The notes beneath the pieces are model-generated. The model made no database searches. It was given only the letters and a program-made list of their open reading frames with translations, and was not told the origin of the DNA. Of a stretch of 64,000 nucleotides of DNA, positions 25,641-37,780 are shown piece by piece; positions within the stretch are counted from its first letter, which is position 1, and every line of letters begins with the position of its first letter. Source of the DNA: Megachile rotundata (lineage: Eukaryota; Arthropoda; Insecta; Hymenoptera; Megachilidae); the NCBI RefSeq assembly GCF_050947335.1, contig NW_027473352.1, positions 62,001 to 126,000 on the forward strand. Direction: 5' to 3'. The position numbers and the translations under genes were made by a program.

Positions 25641-26403
25641 GTGATTGTGATTGTGTTATCGTGATTTTGTGATAGTGACTGCGTGATTGTGATTGTGTGA
25701 CTGTGTTATTGTGATTGTGTTATTGTGATTGTGTTATTGTGATTGTGTTATTGTGATTGTGTTATTGTGATTGTGTTATTGTGATTGTATTATTGTGATT
25801 GTGTGATCGTGATTGTGTGATGGTGATTGTGTGATGGTGATTGCGTGATTGTGATTGTGTGATCGTGACTGTGTGATCGTGATTGTGTGATCGTGATTGT
25901 GTGATCGTGATTGTGTGACAGTGTTATTGTGATTGGATGATTCTGATTGTGTGATTGTGACTGTGTGATCGTGACTGTGTGATCGTGATTGTGCGATCGT
26001 GATTGTGGGATTGTGACTGTGTGATTGTGTGATCGTGACTGCGTGATCGTGATTGTGTGATCGTGATTGTGGGATTGTGACTGTGTGATTGTGTGATCGT
26101 GATTGATATTGTGTGATTGTGATTGTGTGATCGCGATTGTGTGACTGTGATTGTGTGGTCGTGATTTTGTGATCGTGATTGCGTGATCGTGATAGCGTGA
26201 TCGTGAATGTGTGATCGTGATTGTGTGATCGTGATTGTGTGACTGTGTTATTGTGATTGTGTGATTCTGATTGTGTGATTGTCATTCTGTGATCGTGACT
26301 GTGTGGTCGTGATTGTGGGATTGTGACTGTGTGATTGTGTGATCGTGACTGTGTGATCGTGATTGTGGGATTGTGACTGTGTGATTGTGTGATCGTGATT
26401 GAG
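25641..26403 (+). repeat. Header, GTTATT x7 and mosaic module, GGATG subfamily
   Basis: Header at 25,654, seven GTTATT units (the last with GTAT), then GATTGGATGATTC near 25,931, GATTGATATTG and GATAGCGTG. It ends with GATTGAGATTG before canonical units. Confidence 0.9.
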
Positions 26404-26841
26404 ATTGTGTGATTGTGATTGTGTGATTGTGATTGTGTGATTGTGATTGTGTGATTGTGATTGTGTGATTGTGATTGTGTGATTGTGATTGTGCGATTGT
26501 GATTGTGCGATTGTGATTGTGCGATTGTGATTGTGCGATTGTGATTGTGCGATTGTGATTGTGCGATTGTGATTGTGCGATTGTGATTGTGCGATTGTGA
26601 TTGTGCGATTGTGATTGTGCGATTGGGATTGTGTGACTGTGATTGTGTGATTGCGATTGTGTGATTGCGATTGTGTGATTGCGATTGTGTGATTGCGATT
26701 GTGTGATTGCGATTGTGTGATTGCGATTGTGTGATTGCGATTGTGTGATTGCGATTGTGTGATTGCGATTGTGTGATTGCGATTGTGTGATTGCGATTGT
26801 GTGATTGCGATTGTGTGATTGTGATTGTGTGATTGTGATTG
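26404..26841 (+). repeat. Canonical, GTGCG x10 and GCGATT x12 cassette
   Basis: GTGCG cytosines 26,494-26,620, then GGGATT and GACTG transition units, then GCGATT cytosines 26,654-26,808. The order matches 9.8-10.5, 44.0-44.4 and 51.7-52.0 kb. Confidence 0.94.
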
Positions 26842-27619
26842 TGTTATCGTGATTTTGTGATAGTGACTGCGTGATTGTGATTGTGTGACTGTGTTATTGT
26901 GATTGTGTTATTGTGATTGTGTTATTGTGATTGTGTTATTGTGATTGTGTTATTGTGATTGTGTTATTGTGATTGTGTTATTGTGATTGTGTTATTGTGA
27001 TTGTGTGATCGTGATTGTGTGATGGTGATTGTGTGATGGTGATTGTGTGATTGTGATTGTGTGATCGTGACTGTGTGATCGTGATTGTGTGATCGTGATT
27101 GTGTGATCGTGATTGTGTGACAGTGTTATTGTGATTGGATGATTCTGATTGTGTGATTGTGACTGTGTGATCGTGACTGTGTGATCGTGATTGTGCGATC
27201 GTGATTGTGGGATTGTGACTGTGTGATTGTGTGATCGTGACTGCGTGATCGTGATTGTGTGATCGTGATTGTGGGATTGTGACTGTGTGATTGTGTGATC
27301 GTGATTGATATTGTGTGATTGTGATTGTGTGATCGCGATTGTGTGACTGTGATTGTGTGGTCGTGATTTTGTGATCGTGATTGCGTGATCGTGATTGCGT
27401 GATCGTGATAGCGTGATCGTGAATGTGTGATCGTGATTGTGTGATCGTGATTGTGTGACTGTGTTATTGTGATTGTGTGATTCTGATTGTGTGATTGTGA
27501 TTCTGTGATCGTGACTGTGTGGTCGTGATTGTGGGATTGTGACTGTGTGATTGTGTGATCGTGACTGTGTGATCGTGATTGTGGGATTGTGACTGTGTGA
27601 TTGTGTGATCGTGATTGAG
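26842..27619 (+). repeat. Header, GTTATT x8 and mosaic module, GGATG subfamily
   Basis: Eight GTTATT units follow the header, tied with 4.3 kb for the largest run in the window. The rest matches 25.8-26.4, 44.6-45.2 and 52.2-52.8 kb. Confidence 0.92.
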
Positions 27620-29149
27620 ATTGTGTGATTGTGATTGTGTGATTGTGATTGTGTGATTGTGATTGTGTGATTGTGATTGTGTGATTGTGATTGTGTGATT
27701 GTGATTGTGTGATTGTGATTGTGTGATTGTGATTGTGTGATTGTGATTGTGTGATTGTGATTGTGTGATTGTGATTGTGTGATTGTGATTGTGTGATTGT
27801 GATTGTGTGATTGTGATTGTGTGATTGTGATTGTGTGATTGTGATTGTGTGATTGTGATTGTGTGATTGTGATTGTGTGATTGTGATTGTGTGATTGTGA
27901 TTGTGTGATTGTGATTGTGTGATTGTGATTGTGTGATTGTGATTGTGTGATTGTGATTGTGTGATTGTGATTGTGTGATTGTGATTGTGTGATTGTGATT
28001 GTGTGATTGTGATTGTGTGATTGTGATTGTGTGATTGTGATTGTGTGATTGTGATTGTGTGATTGTGATTGTGTGATTGTGATTGTGTGATTGTGATTGT
28101 GTGATTGTGATTGTGTGATTGTGATTGTGTGATTGTGATTGTGTGATTGTGATTGTGTGATTGTGATTGTGTGATTGTGATTGTGTGATTGTGATTGTGT
28201 GATTGTGATTGTGTGATTGTGATTGTGTGATTGTGATTGTGTGATTGTGATTGTGTGATTGTGATTGTGTGATTGTGTGATTGTGATTGTGTGATTGTGA
28301 TTGTGTGATTGTGATTGTGTGATTGTGATTGTGTGATTGTGATTGTGTGATTGTGATTGTGTGATTGTGATTGTGTGATTGTGATTGTGTGATTGTGATT
28401 GTGTGATTGTGATTGTGTGATTGTGATTGTGTGATTGTGATTGTGTGATTGTGATTGTGTGATTGTGATTGTGTGATTGTGATTGTGTGATTGTGATTGT
28501 GTGATTGTGATTGTGTGATTGTGATTGTGTGATTGTGATTGTGTGATTGTGATTGTGTGATTGTGATTGTGTGATTGTGATTGTGTGATTGTGATTGTGT
28601 GATTGTGATTGTGTGATTGTGATTGTGTGATTGTGATTGTGTGATTGTGATTGTGTGATTGTGATTGTGTGATTGTGATTGTGTGATTGTGATTGTGTGA
28701 TTGTGATTGTGTGATTGTGATTGTGTGATTGTGATTGTGTGATTGTGATTGTGTGATTGTGATTGTGTGATTGTGATTGTGTGATTGTGATTGTGTGATT
28801 GTGATTGTGTGATTGTGATTGTGTGATTGTGATTGTGTGATTGTGATTGTGTGATTGTGATTGTGTGATTGTGATTGTGTGATTGTGATTGTGTGATTGT
28901 GATTGTGTGATTGTGATTGTGTGATTGTGATTGTGTGATTGTGATTGTGTGATTGTGATTGTGTGATTGTGATTGTGTGATTGTGATTGTGTGATTGTGA
29001 TTGTGTGATTGTGATTGTGTGATTGTGATTGTGTGATTGTGATTGTGTGATTGTGATTGTGTGATTGTGATTGTGTGATTGTGATTGTGTGATTGTGATT
29101 GTGTGATTGTGATTGTGTGATTGTGATTGTGTGATTGTGATTGTGTGAT
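27620..29149 (+). repeat. Long canonical block, about 109 units
   Basis: 1.53 kb of canonical units with one extra GTGTGATT 8-mer near 28,275 and no substitutions seen. Paralogous blocks at 45.19 and 52.83 kb are 67 and 82 units. Confidence 0.95.
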
Positions 29150-30535
29150 CGTGATTGTATCATCGTGATTGTGTGATCGTGATTGTGTGACAGTGTTATT
29201 GTGACTGTGTGATTCTAATTGTGTGATTGTGACTGTGTGATCGTGACTGTGTGATCGTGATTGTGTGATAGTGATTGTGTGATCGTGATTGTGTGATTGT
29301 GTTATTGTGATTGTGTGATTCTGATTGTGTGATTGTGATTGTGTGATTGTGATTGTGTGATCGTGATTGTATCATCGTGATTGTGTGATCGTGATTGTGT
29401 GACAGTGTTATTGTGATTGTGTGATTCTGATTGTGTGATTGTGACTGTGTGATCGTGACTGTGTGATCGTGATTGTGTGATCGTGATTGTGGGATTGTGA
29501 CTGTGTGATTGTGTGATCGTGACTGTGTGATCGTGATTGTGTGATCGTGATTGTGGGATTGTGACTGTGTGATTGTGTGATCGTGATTGAGATTGTGTGA
29601 TTGTGATTGTGTGATCGCGATTGTGTGACTGTGATTGTGTGGTCGTGATTTTGTGATCGTGATTGCGTGATCGTGATTGTGTGACCGTGATTGTGTGATC
29701 GTGATTGTGCGACTGTGTTATTGTGATTGTGTGATCCTGATTGTGTGATTGTGATTGTGTGATCGTGATTGTGTGATCGTGACTGTGTGATCGTAATTGT
29801 GTGATGGTGTTTCTGTGGTCGTGATTGTGTGATCGTGATTTTGTGGTCGTGATTGTGTGATCGTGATTGTGTGATCGTGTTTGTGTGATCGTGATTGTGA
29901 TTGTGACTGCGTGGTTGTGATTGTGTGACTGTGATTGTGTGATCGTGATTGTGTGATCGTGATAGTGTGACCGTGATTGTGTGATCGTGATTGTGTGATC
30001 GTGATTGTGTGATAGTGATTGTGATTGTGTGACTGTGTGATTGTGATTGTGATTGTGTGACTGTGTGATTGTAATTTTGTGATTGTGATTGTGTGATTGT
30101 GATTGTGATTGTGTGGTCGTGATTGTGTGATCGTGATTGTGTGATCGTGTTTGTGTGATCGTGATTGTGATTGTGACTGCGCGATTGTGATTGTCTGACT
30201 GTGATTGTGTGATCGTGATTGTGTGATCGTGATTGAGTGATCGCGATTGTGTGATTGTAATTGTGTGATTGTGATTGAGTGATTGTGATTGTGTGATTGT
30301 GCGATCGTGATTGTGCGATCGCGATTGTGCGTTTGTGATTGAGTGGTCGTGATTTTGTGATCGTGATTGCGTGATCGTGATTGTGTGATTGTGTTATTGT
30401 GATTGTGTTATTGTGATTGTGTGATCGTGATTATGTGATGGTGATTGTGTGATTGTGATTGTGTGATCGTGACTGTGTGATCGTGATTGTATCATCGTGA
30501 TTGTGTGATCGTGATTGTGTGACAGTGTTATTGTG
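29150..30535 (+). repeat. Mosaic region following the canonical block
   Basis: Two GTATCATCG/GACAG modules, GATGGTGTTTCTG near 29,800 and GCGATCGC at 30,315. It matches 46.19-47.77 and 54.05-55.62 kb in order, with its own differences (for example GATTCTAATTG near 29,213). Confidence 0.88.
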
Positions 30536-30737
30536 ATTGTGTGATTGTGATTGTGTGATTGTGATTGTGTGATTGTGATTGTGTGATTGTGATTGTGTGA
30601 TTGTGATTGTGTGATTGTGATTGTGTGATTGTGTGATTGTGATTGTGTGATTGTGATTGTGTGATTGTGATTGTGTGATTGTGATTGTGTGATTGTGATT
30701 GTGTGATTGTGATTGTGTGATTGTGATTGTGTGATTG
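30536..30737 (+). repeat. Canonical block with one 8-bp slip
   Basis: About 14 units with an extra GTGTGATT near 30,627. In the two later copies this position holds the 1.7 and 4.2 kb blocks. Confidence 0.93.
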
Positions 30738-30937
30738 TGTTATCGTGATTTTGTGATAGTGACTGCGTGATTGTGATTGTGTGACTGTGTTATTGTGATT
30801 GTGTTATTGTGATTGTGTGATTGTGATTGTGTCATTGTGATTGTGTGATTGCGATTGTGTGATTGCGATTGTGTGATTGCGATTGTGTGATTGCGATTGT
30901 GTGATTGCGATTGTGTGATTGCGATTGTGTGATTGCG
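30738..30937 (+). repeat. Header plus GCGATT x7
   Basis: Header, two GTTATT units, GTGTCATTG and seven GCGATT units (cytosines 30,852-30,936), as at 14.6-14.8 kb. Confidence 0.93.
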
Positions 30938-32864
30938 ATTGTGTGATTGTGATTGTGTGATTGTGATTGTGTGATTGTGATTGTGTGATTGTGATTGTGT
31001 GATTGTGATTGTGTGATTGTGATTGTGTGATTGTGATTGTGTGATTGTGATTGTGTGATTGTGATTGTGTGATTGTGATTGTGTGATTGTGATTGTGTGA
31101 TTGTGATTGTGTGATTGTGATTGTGTGATTGTGATTGTGTGATTGTGATTGTGTGATTGTGATTGTGTGATTGTGATTGTGTGATTGTGATTGTGTGATT
31201 GTGATTGTGTGATTGTGATTGTGTGATTGTGATTGTGTGATTGTGATTGTGTGATTGTGATTGTGTGATTGTGATTGTGTGATTGTGATTGTGTGATTGT
31301 GATTGTGTGATTGTGATTGTGTGATTGTGATTGTGTGATTGTGATTGTGTGATTGTGATTGTGTGATTGTGATTGTGTGATTGTGATTGTGTGATTGTGA
31401 TTGTGTGATTGTGATTGTGTGATTGTGATTGTGTGATTGTGATTGTGTGATTGTGATTGTGTGATTGTGATTGTGTGATTGTGATTGTGTGATTGTGATT
31501 GTGTGATTGTGATTGTGTGATTGTGATTGTGTGATTGTGATTGTGTGATTGTGATTGTGTGATTGTGATTGTGTGATTGTGATTGTGTGATTGTGATTGT
31601 GTGATTGTGATTGTGTGATTGTGATTGTGTGATTGTGATTGTGTGATTGTGATTGTGTGATTGTGATTGTGTGATTGTGATTGTGTGATTGTGATTGTGT
31701 GATTGTGATTGTGTGATTGTGATTGTGTGATTGTGATTGTGTGATTGTGATTGTGTGATTGTGATTGTGTGATTGTGATTGTGTGATTGTGATTGTGTGA
31801 TTGTGATTGTGTGATTGTGATTGTGTGATTGTGATTGTGTGATTGTGATTGTGTGATTGTGATTGTGTGATTGTGATTGTGTGATTGTGATTGTGTGATT
31901 GTGATTGTGTGATTGTGATTGTGTGATTGTGATTGTGTGATTGTGATTGTGTGATTGTGATTGTGTGATTGTGATTGTGTGATTGTGATTGTGTGATTGT
32001 GATTGTGTGATTGTGATTGTGTGATTGTGATTGTGTGATTGTGATTGTGTGATTGTGATTGTGTGATTGTGATTGTGTGATTGTGATTGTGTGATTGTGA
32101 TTGTGTGATTGTGATTGTGTGATTGTGATTGTGTGATTGTGATTGTGTGATTGTGATTGTGTGATTGTGATTGTGTGATTGTGATTGTGTGATTGTGATT
32201 GTGTGATTGTGATTGTGTGATTGTGATTGTGTGATTGTGATTGTGTGATTGTGATTGTGTGATTGTGATTGTGTGATTGTGATTGTGTGATTGTGATTGT
32301 GTGATTGTGATTGTGTGATTGTGATTGTGTGATTGTGATTGTGTGATTGTGATTGTGTGATTGTGATTGTGTGATTGTGATTGTGTGATTGTGATTGTGT
32401 GATTGTGATTGTGTGATTGTGATTGTGTGATTGTGATTGTGTGATTGTGATTGTGTGATTGTGATTGTGTGATTGTGATTGTGTGATTGTGATTGTGTGA
32501 TTGTGATTGTGTGATTGTGATTGTGTGATTGTGATTGTGTGATTGTGATTGTGTGATTGTGATTGTGTGATTGTGATTGTGTGATTGTGATTGTGTGATT
32601 GTGATTGTATGATTGTGATTGTGTGATTGTGATTGTGTGATTGTGATTGTGTGATTGTGATTGTGTGATTGTGATTGTGTGATTGTGATTGTGTGATTGT
32701 GATTGTGTGATTGTGATTGTGTGATTGTGATTGTGTGATTGTGATTGTGTGATTGTGATTGTGTGATTGTGATTGTGTGATTGTGATTGTGTGATTGTGA
32801 TTGTGTGATTGTGATTGTGTGATTGTGATTGTGTGATTGTGATTGTGTGATTGTGATTGTGTGA
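30938..32864 (+). repeat. Long canonical block, about 138 units
   Basis: 1.93 kb of canonical units. The only substitution I saw is GTATGATT near 32,609. This block makes up most of the 861-codon - strand open frame at 30,832-33,417, which I regard as spurious. Confidence 0.95.
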
Positions 32865-34870
32865 TCGTGATTGTGTGATAGTGATTGTGTGATCGTGATT
32901 GTGTGATTGTGTTATTGTGATTGTGTGATTCTGATTGTGTGATTGTGATTGTGTGATCGTGATTGTGTGATCGTGATTGTGTGATCGTGATTGTGGGATT
33001 GTGACTGTGTGATTGTGTTATCGTGATTGAGATTGTGTGATTGTGATTGTGTGATTGTGATTGTGTGATTGTGATTGTGTGATTGTGATTGTGTGATTGT
33101 GATTGTGTGATTGTGATTGTGTGATTGTGATTGTGTGATTGTGATTGTGTGATTGTGATTGTGCGACTGTGTGATTGTGATTTTGTGATTGTGATTGTAT
33201 GATTGTGGTTGTGTGGTCGTGATTGTGTGATCTTGATTGTGCGATCGTGATTGTGTGATCGTGATTGTGTGGTCGTGATTGTGTGATCGTGATTGTGTGA
33301 TCGTGTTTGTGTGATCGTGATTGTGATTGTGACTGCGTGATTGTGATTGTCTGACTGTGATTGTGTGATCGTGATTGTGTGATCGTGATTGTGTGACCGT
33401 GATTGTGCGATCGTCATTGTGCGACCGCGATTGTGTGTTTGTGATTGTGTTGTCGTGATTTTGTGATCGTGATTGCGAGATCGTGATTGTGTGATTGTGT
33501 TATTGTGATTGCGTTATTGTGATTGTGTGATCGTGATTGTGTGATGGTGATTGTGTGATGGTGATTGTGTGATGGTGATTGTGTGATTGTGATTGTGTGA
33601 TCGTGACTGTGTGATCGTGATTGTGTCATCGTGATTGTGTGATCGTGATTGTGATTGTGCGACTGTGTGATTGTGATTTTGTGATTGTGATTGTGTGGTT
33701 GTGATTGTGTGGTCGTGATTGTGTGACTGTGATTGTGTGATCGTGATTGTGTGATCGTGATTGTGTGACCGTGATTGTGTGATCGTGATTGAGTGATCGC
33801 GATTGTGTGATTGTAATTGTGTGATTGTGATTGAGTGATTGTGATTGTGTGATTGTGCGATCGTGATTGTGCGATCGCGATTGTGCGTTTGTGATTGTGT
33901 GGTCGTGATTTTGTGATCGTGATTGCGTGATCGTGATTGTGTGATTGTGTTATTGTGATTGTGTTATTGTGATTGTGTGATCGTGATTATGTGATGGTGA
34001 TTGTGTGATTGTGATTGTGTGATCGTGACTGTGTGATCGTGATTGTATCATCGTGATTGTGTGATCGTGATTGTGTGACAGTGTTATTGTGATTGTGTGA
34101 TTCTGATTGTGTGATTGTGACTGTGCGATCGTGACTGTGTGATCGTGATTGTGTGATCGTGATTGTGGGATTGTGACTGTGTGATTGTGTGATCGTGACT
34201 GTGTGATCGTGATTGTGTGATCGTGATTGTGGGATTGTGACTGTGTGATTGTGTGATCGTGATTGAGATTGTGCGATTGTGATTGTGTGATCGCGATTGT
34301 GTGACTGTGATTGTGTGGTCGTGATTTTGTGATCGCGATTGTGTGACTGTGATTGTGTGGTCGTGATTTTGTGATCGTGATTGCGTGATCGTGATTGCGT
34401 GATCGTGATTGCGTGATCGTGATTGTGTGATCGTGATTGTGTGATCGTGATTGTGAGACTGTGTTATTGTGATTGTGTGATTCTGATTGTGTGATTGTGA
34501 TTGTGTGATCGTAACTGTGTGGTCGTGATTGTGGGATTGTGACTGTGTGATTGTGTGATCGTGACTGTGTGATCATGGTTGTGGGATTGTGACTGTGTGA
34601 TTGTGAGATCGAGATTGAGATTGTGTGATTGTGATCGTGTGACTGTGATTGTGTGATTGTGATTGTGTGATTGTGATTGTGTGGTCGTGATTGTGTGACT
34701 GTGATTGTGTTATTGTGATTGTGTGATCGTGATTATGTGATGGTGATTGTGTGATTGTGATTGTGTGATCGTGACTGTGTGATCGTGATTGTATCATCGT
34801 GATTGTGTGATCGTGATTGTGTGACAGTGTTATTGTGATTGTGTGATTGCGATTGTGTGATTGTGATTGT
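32865..34870 (+). repeat. Mosaic region with short canonical block
   Basis: Mixed units, with canonical repeats at about 33,045-33,165. GCGACCGC (a one-base change from GCGATCGC) lies at 33,421 and intact GCGATCGC at 33,871. The 33,950-34,576 part recurs at 43,042 and 50,714. Confidence 0.88.
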
Positions 34871-35309
34871 GTGATTGTGATTGTGCGATTGTGATTGTGC
34901 GATTGTGATTGTGCGATTGTGATTGTGCGATTGTGATTGTGCGATTGTGATTGTGCGATTGTGATTGTGCGATTGTGATTGTGCGATTGTGATTGTGCGA
35001 TTGTGATTGTGCGATTGTGATTGTGCGATTCTGATTGTGCGATTGTGATTGTGCGATTGTGATTGTGCGATTGTGATTGTGCGATTGTGATTGTGCGATT
35101 GTGATTGTGCGATTGTGATTGTGCGATTGTGATTGTGCGATTGTGATTGTGCGATTGTGATTGTGCGATTGTGATTGTGCGATTGTGATTGTGCGATTGT
35201 GATTGTGCGATTGTGATTGTGCGATTGTGATTGTGCGATTGTGATTGTGCGATTGTGATTGTGCGAATGTGATTGTGCGATTGTGATTGTGCGATTGTGA
35301 TTGTGCGAT
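34871..35309 (+). repeat. GTGCG block, 31 units
   Basis: This is the longest GTGCG block (cytosines 34,886-35,306). It contains one GATTCTG unit near 35,029 and one GCGAATG unit near 35,264. Unlike the 26.6, 44.2 and 51.9 kb cassettes, it runs directly into a mosaic module without a GCGATT block. Confidence 0.95.
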
Positions 35310-35595
35310 TGTGATTGTGGGATTGTGACTGTGTGATTGTGTGATCGTGACTGCGTGATCGTGATTGTGTGATCGTGATTGTGGGATTGTGACTGTGTGA
35401 TTGTGTGATCGTGATTGATATTGTGTGATTGTGATTGTGTGATCGCGATTGTGTGACTGTGATTGTGTTATTGTGATTGTGTGATCGTGATTATGTGATG
35501 GTGATTGTGTGATTGTGATTGTGTGATCGTGACTGTGTGATCGTGATTGTATCATCGTGATTGTGTGATCGTGATTGTGTGACAGTGTTATTGTG
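35310..35595 (+). repeat. Mosaic module
   Basis: GGGATT/GACTG and GATTGATATTG units joined directly to the GTTATT-GATTATGTGATGG-GTATCATCG-GACAG segment. It looks like a recombinant between two module types. Confidence 0.85.
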
Positions 35596-35940
35596 ATTGT
35601 GTGATTGTGATTGTGTGATTGTGATTGTGTGATTGTGATTGTGTGATTGTGATTGTGTGATTGTGATTGTGTGATTGTGATTGTGTGATTGTGATTGTGT
35701 GATTGTGATTGTGTGATTGTGATTGTGTGACTGCGATTGTGTGACTGCGATTGTGTGATTGCGATTGTGTGATTGCGATTGTGTGATTGTGATTGTGTTA
35801 TCGTGATTTTGTGATAGTGACTGCGTGATTGTGATTGTGTGACTGTGTTATTGTGATTGTGTTATTGTGATTGTGTTATTGTGATTGTGTTATTGTGATT
35901 TTCTTATTGTGATTGTGTGATCGTGATTGTGTGATGGTGA
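35596..35940 (+). repeat. Canonical, GCGATT x4, header and GTTATT x5
   Basis: About nine canonical units, two GACTGCG then two GATTGCG units (cytosines 35,734-35,776), the header, and five GTTATT units, the last with a private TTCTTATT change. Confidence 0.9.
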
Positions 35941-36180
35941 TTGTGTGATTGTGATTGTGTGATTGTGATTGTGTGATTGTGATTGTGTGATTGTGATTGT
36001 GTGATTGGGATTGTGTGACTGCGATTGTGTGACTGCGATTGTGTGATTGCGATTGTGTGATTGCGATTGTGTGATTGCGATTGTGTGATTGCGGTTGTGT
36101 GATTGCGATTGTGTGATTGCGATTGTGTGATTGCGATTGTGTGATTGCGATTGTGTGATTGCGATTGTGTGATTGTGATT
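35941..36180 (+). repeat. Canonical then GCGATT block, 11 units
   Basis: A GGGATT unit, two GACTGCG units and nine GATTGCG units (cytosines 36,022-36,162), one with GCGGTT near 36,094. Confidence 0.93.
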
Positions 36181-36916
36181 GTGTGATTGTGATTGTGTTA
36201 TCGTGATTTTGTGATAGTGACTGCGTGATTGTGATTGTGTGACTGTGTTATTGTGATTGTGTTATTGTGATTGTGTTATTGTTATTGTGTTATTGTGATT
36301 GTGTGATCGTGATTGTGTGATGGTGATTGTGTGATTGTGATTGTGTGATCGTGACTGTGTGATCGTGATTGTGTGATCGTGATTGTGTGATCGTGATTGT
36401 GTGACAGTGTTATTGTGATTGGATGATTCTGATTGTGTGATTGTGACTGTGTGATCGTGACTGTGTGATCGTGATTGTGCGATCGTGATTGTGGGATTGT
36501 GACTGTGTGATTGTGTGATCGTGACTGCGTGATCGTGATTGTGTGATCGTGATTGTGGGATTGTGACTGTGTGATTGTGTGATCGTGATTGATATTGTGT
36601 GATTGTGATTGTGTGATCGCGATTGTGTGACTGTGATTGTGTGGTCGTGATTTTGTGATCGTGATTGCGTGATCGTGATTGCGTGATCGTGATAGCGTGA
36701 TCGTGAATGTGTGATCGTGATTGTGTGATCGTGATTGTGTGATCGTGATTGTGTGACTGTGTTATTGTGATTGTGTGATTCTGATTGTGTGATTGTGATT
36801 CTGTGATCGTGACTGTGTGGTCGTGATTGTGGGATTGTGACTGTGTGATTGTGTGATCGTGACTGTGTGATCGTGATTGTGGGATTGTGACTGTGTGATT
36901 GTGTGATCGTGATTGA
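36181..36916 (+). repeat. Header, GTTATT and mosaic module, GGATG subfamily
   Basis: Header at about 36,197. The GTTATT run contains a GTTATTGTTATT irregularity near 36,280. GATTGGATGATTC, GATTGATATTG, GATAGCGTG and GATTGAGATTG follow in the usual order. Confidence 0.9.
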
Positions 36917-37617
36917 GATTGTGTGATTGTGATTGTGTGATTGTGATTGTGTGATTGTGATTGTGTGATTGTGATTGTGTGATTGTGATTGTGTGATTGT
37001 GATTGTGTGATTGTGATTGTGTGATTGTGATTGTGTGATTGTGATTGTGTGATTGTGATTGTGTGATTGTGATTGTGTGATTGTGATTGTGTGATTGTGA
37101 TTGTGTGATTGTGATTGTGTGATTGTGATTGTGTGATTGTGATTGTGTGATTGTGATTGTGTGATTGTGATTGTGTGATTGTGATTGTGTGATTGTGATT
37201 GTGTGATTGTGATTGTGTGATTGTGATTGTGTGATTGTGATTGTGTGATTGTGATTGTGTGATTGTGATTGTGTGATTGTGATTGTGTGATTGTGATTGT
37301 GTGATTGTGATTGTGTGATTGTGATTGTGTGATTGTGATTGTGTGATTGTGATTGTGTGATTGTGATTGTGTGATTGTGATTGTGTGATTGTGATTGTGT
37401 GATTGTGATTGTGTGATTGTGATTGTGTGATTGTGATTGTGTGATTGTGATTGTGTGATTGTGATTGTGTGATTGTGATTGTGTGATTGTGATTGTGTGA
37501 TTGTGATTGTGTGATTGTGATTGTGTGATTGTGATTGTGTGATTGTGATTGTGTGATTGTGATTGTGTGATTGTGATTGTGTGATTGTGATTGTGTGATT
37601 GTGATTGTGTGATTGTG
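36917..37617 (+). repeat. Canonical block, about 50 units
   Basis: Uninterrupted canonical units between GATTGAGATTG and the next header. Confidence 0.95.
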
Positions 37618-37780
37618 TTATCGTGATTTTGTGATAGTGACTGCGTGATTGTGATTGTGTGACTGTGTTATTGTGATTGTGTTATTGTGATTGTGTGATT
37701 GTGATTGTGTCATTGTGATTGTGTGATTGCGATTGTGTGATTGCGATTGTGTGATTGCGATTGTGTGATTGCGATTGTGT
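37618..37780 (+). repeat. Header plus GCGATT x4
   Basis: Header, two GTTATT units, GTGTCATTG marker and four GCGATT units, as at 12.4, 18.3 and 20.5 kb. Confidence 0.92.

Noticed and set aside
30832..33417. 861-codon - strand open frame, and similar ones at 26,992-29,163, 44,560-46,353, 52,204-54,207 and 60,116-63,293
   Set aside because: The product is almost pure QSQSHNHNHTITIT. Openness follows from a stop-free unit in all three frames; starts come from chance CAT variants (GTCATCG, GTCATTG, TCATGG) and stops from GTTATT or TCA variants. Overlapping frames give the same peptide. No domain, signal or start context is visible.
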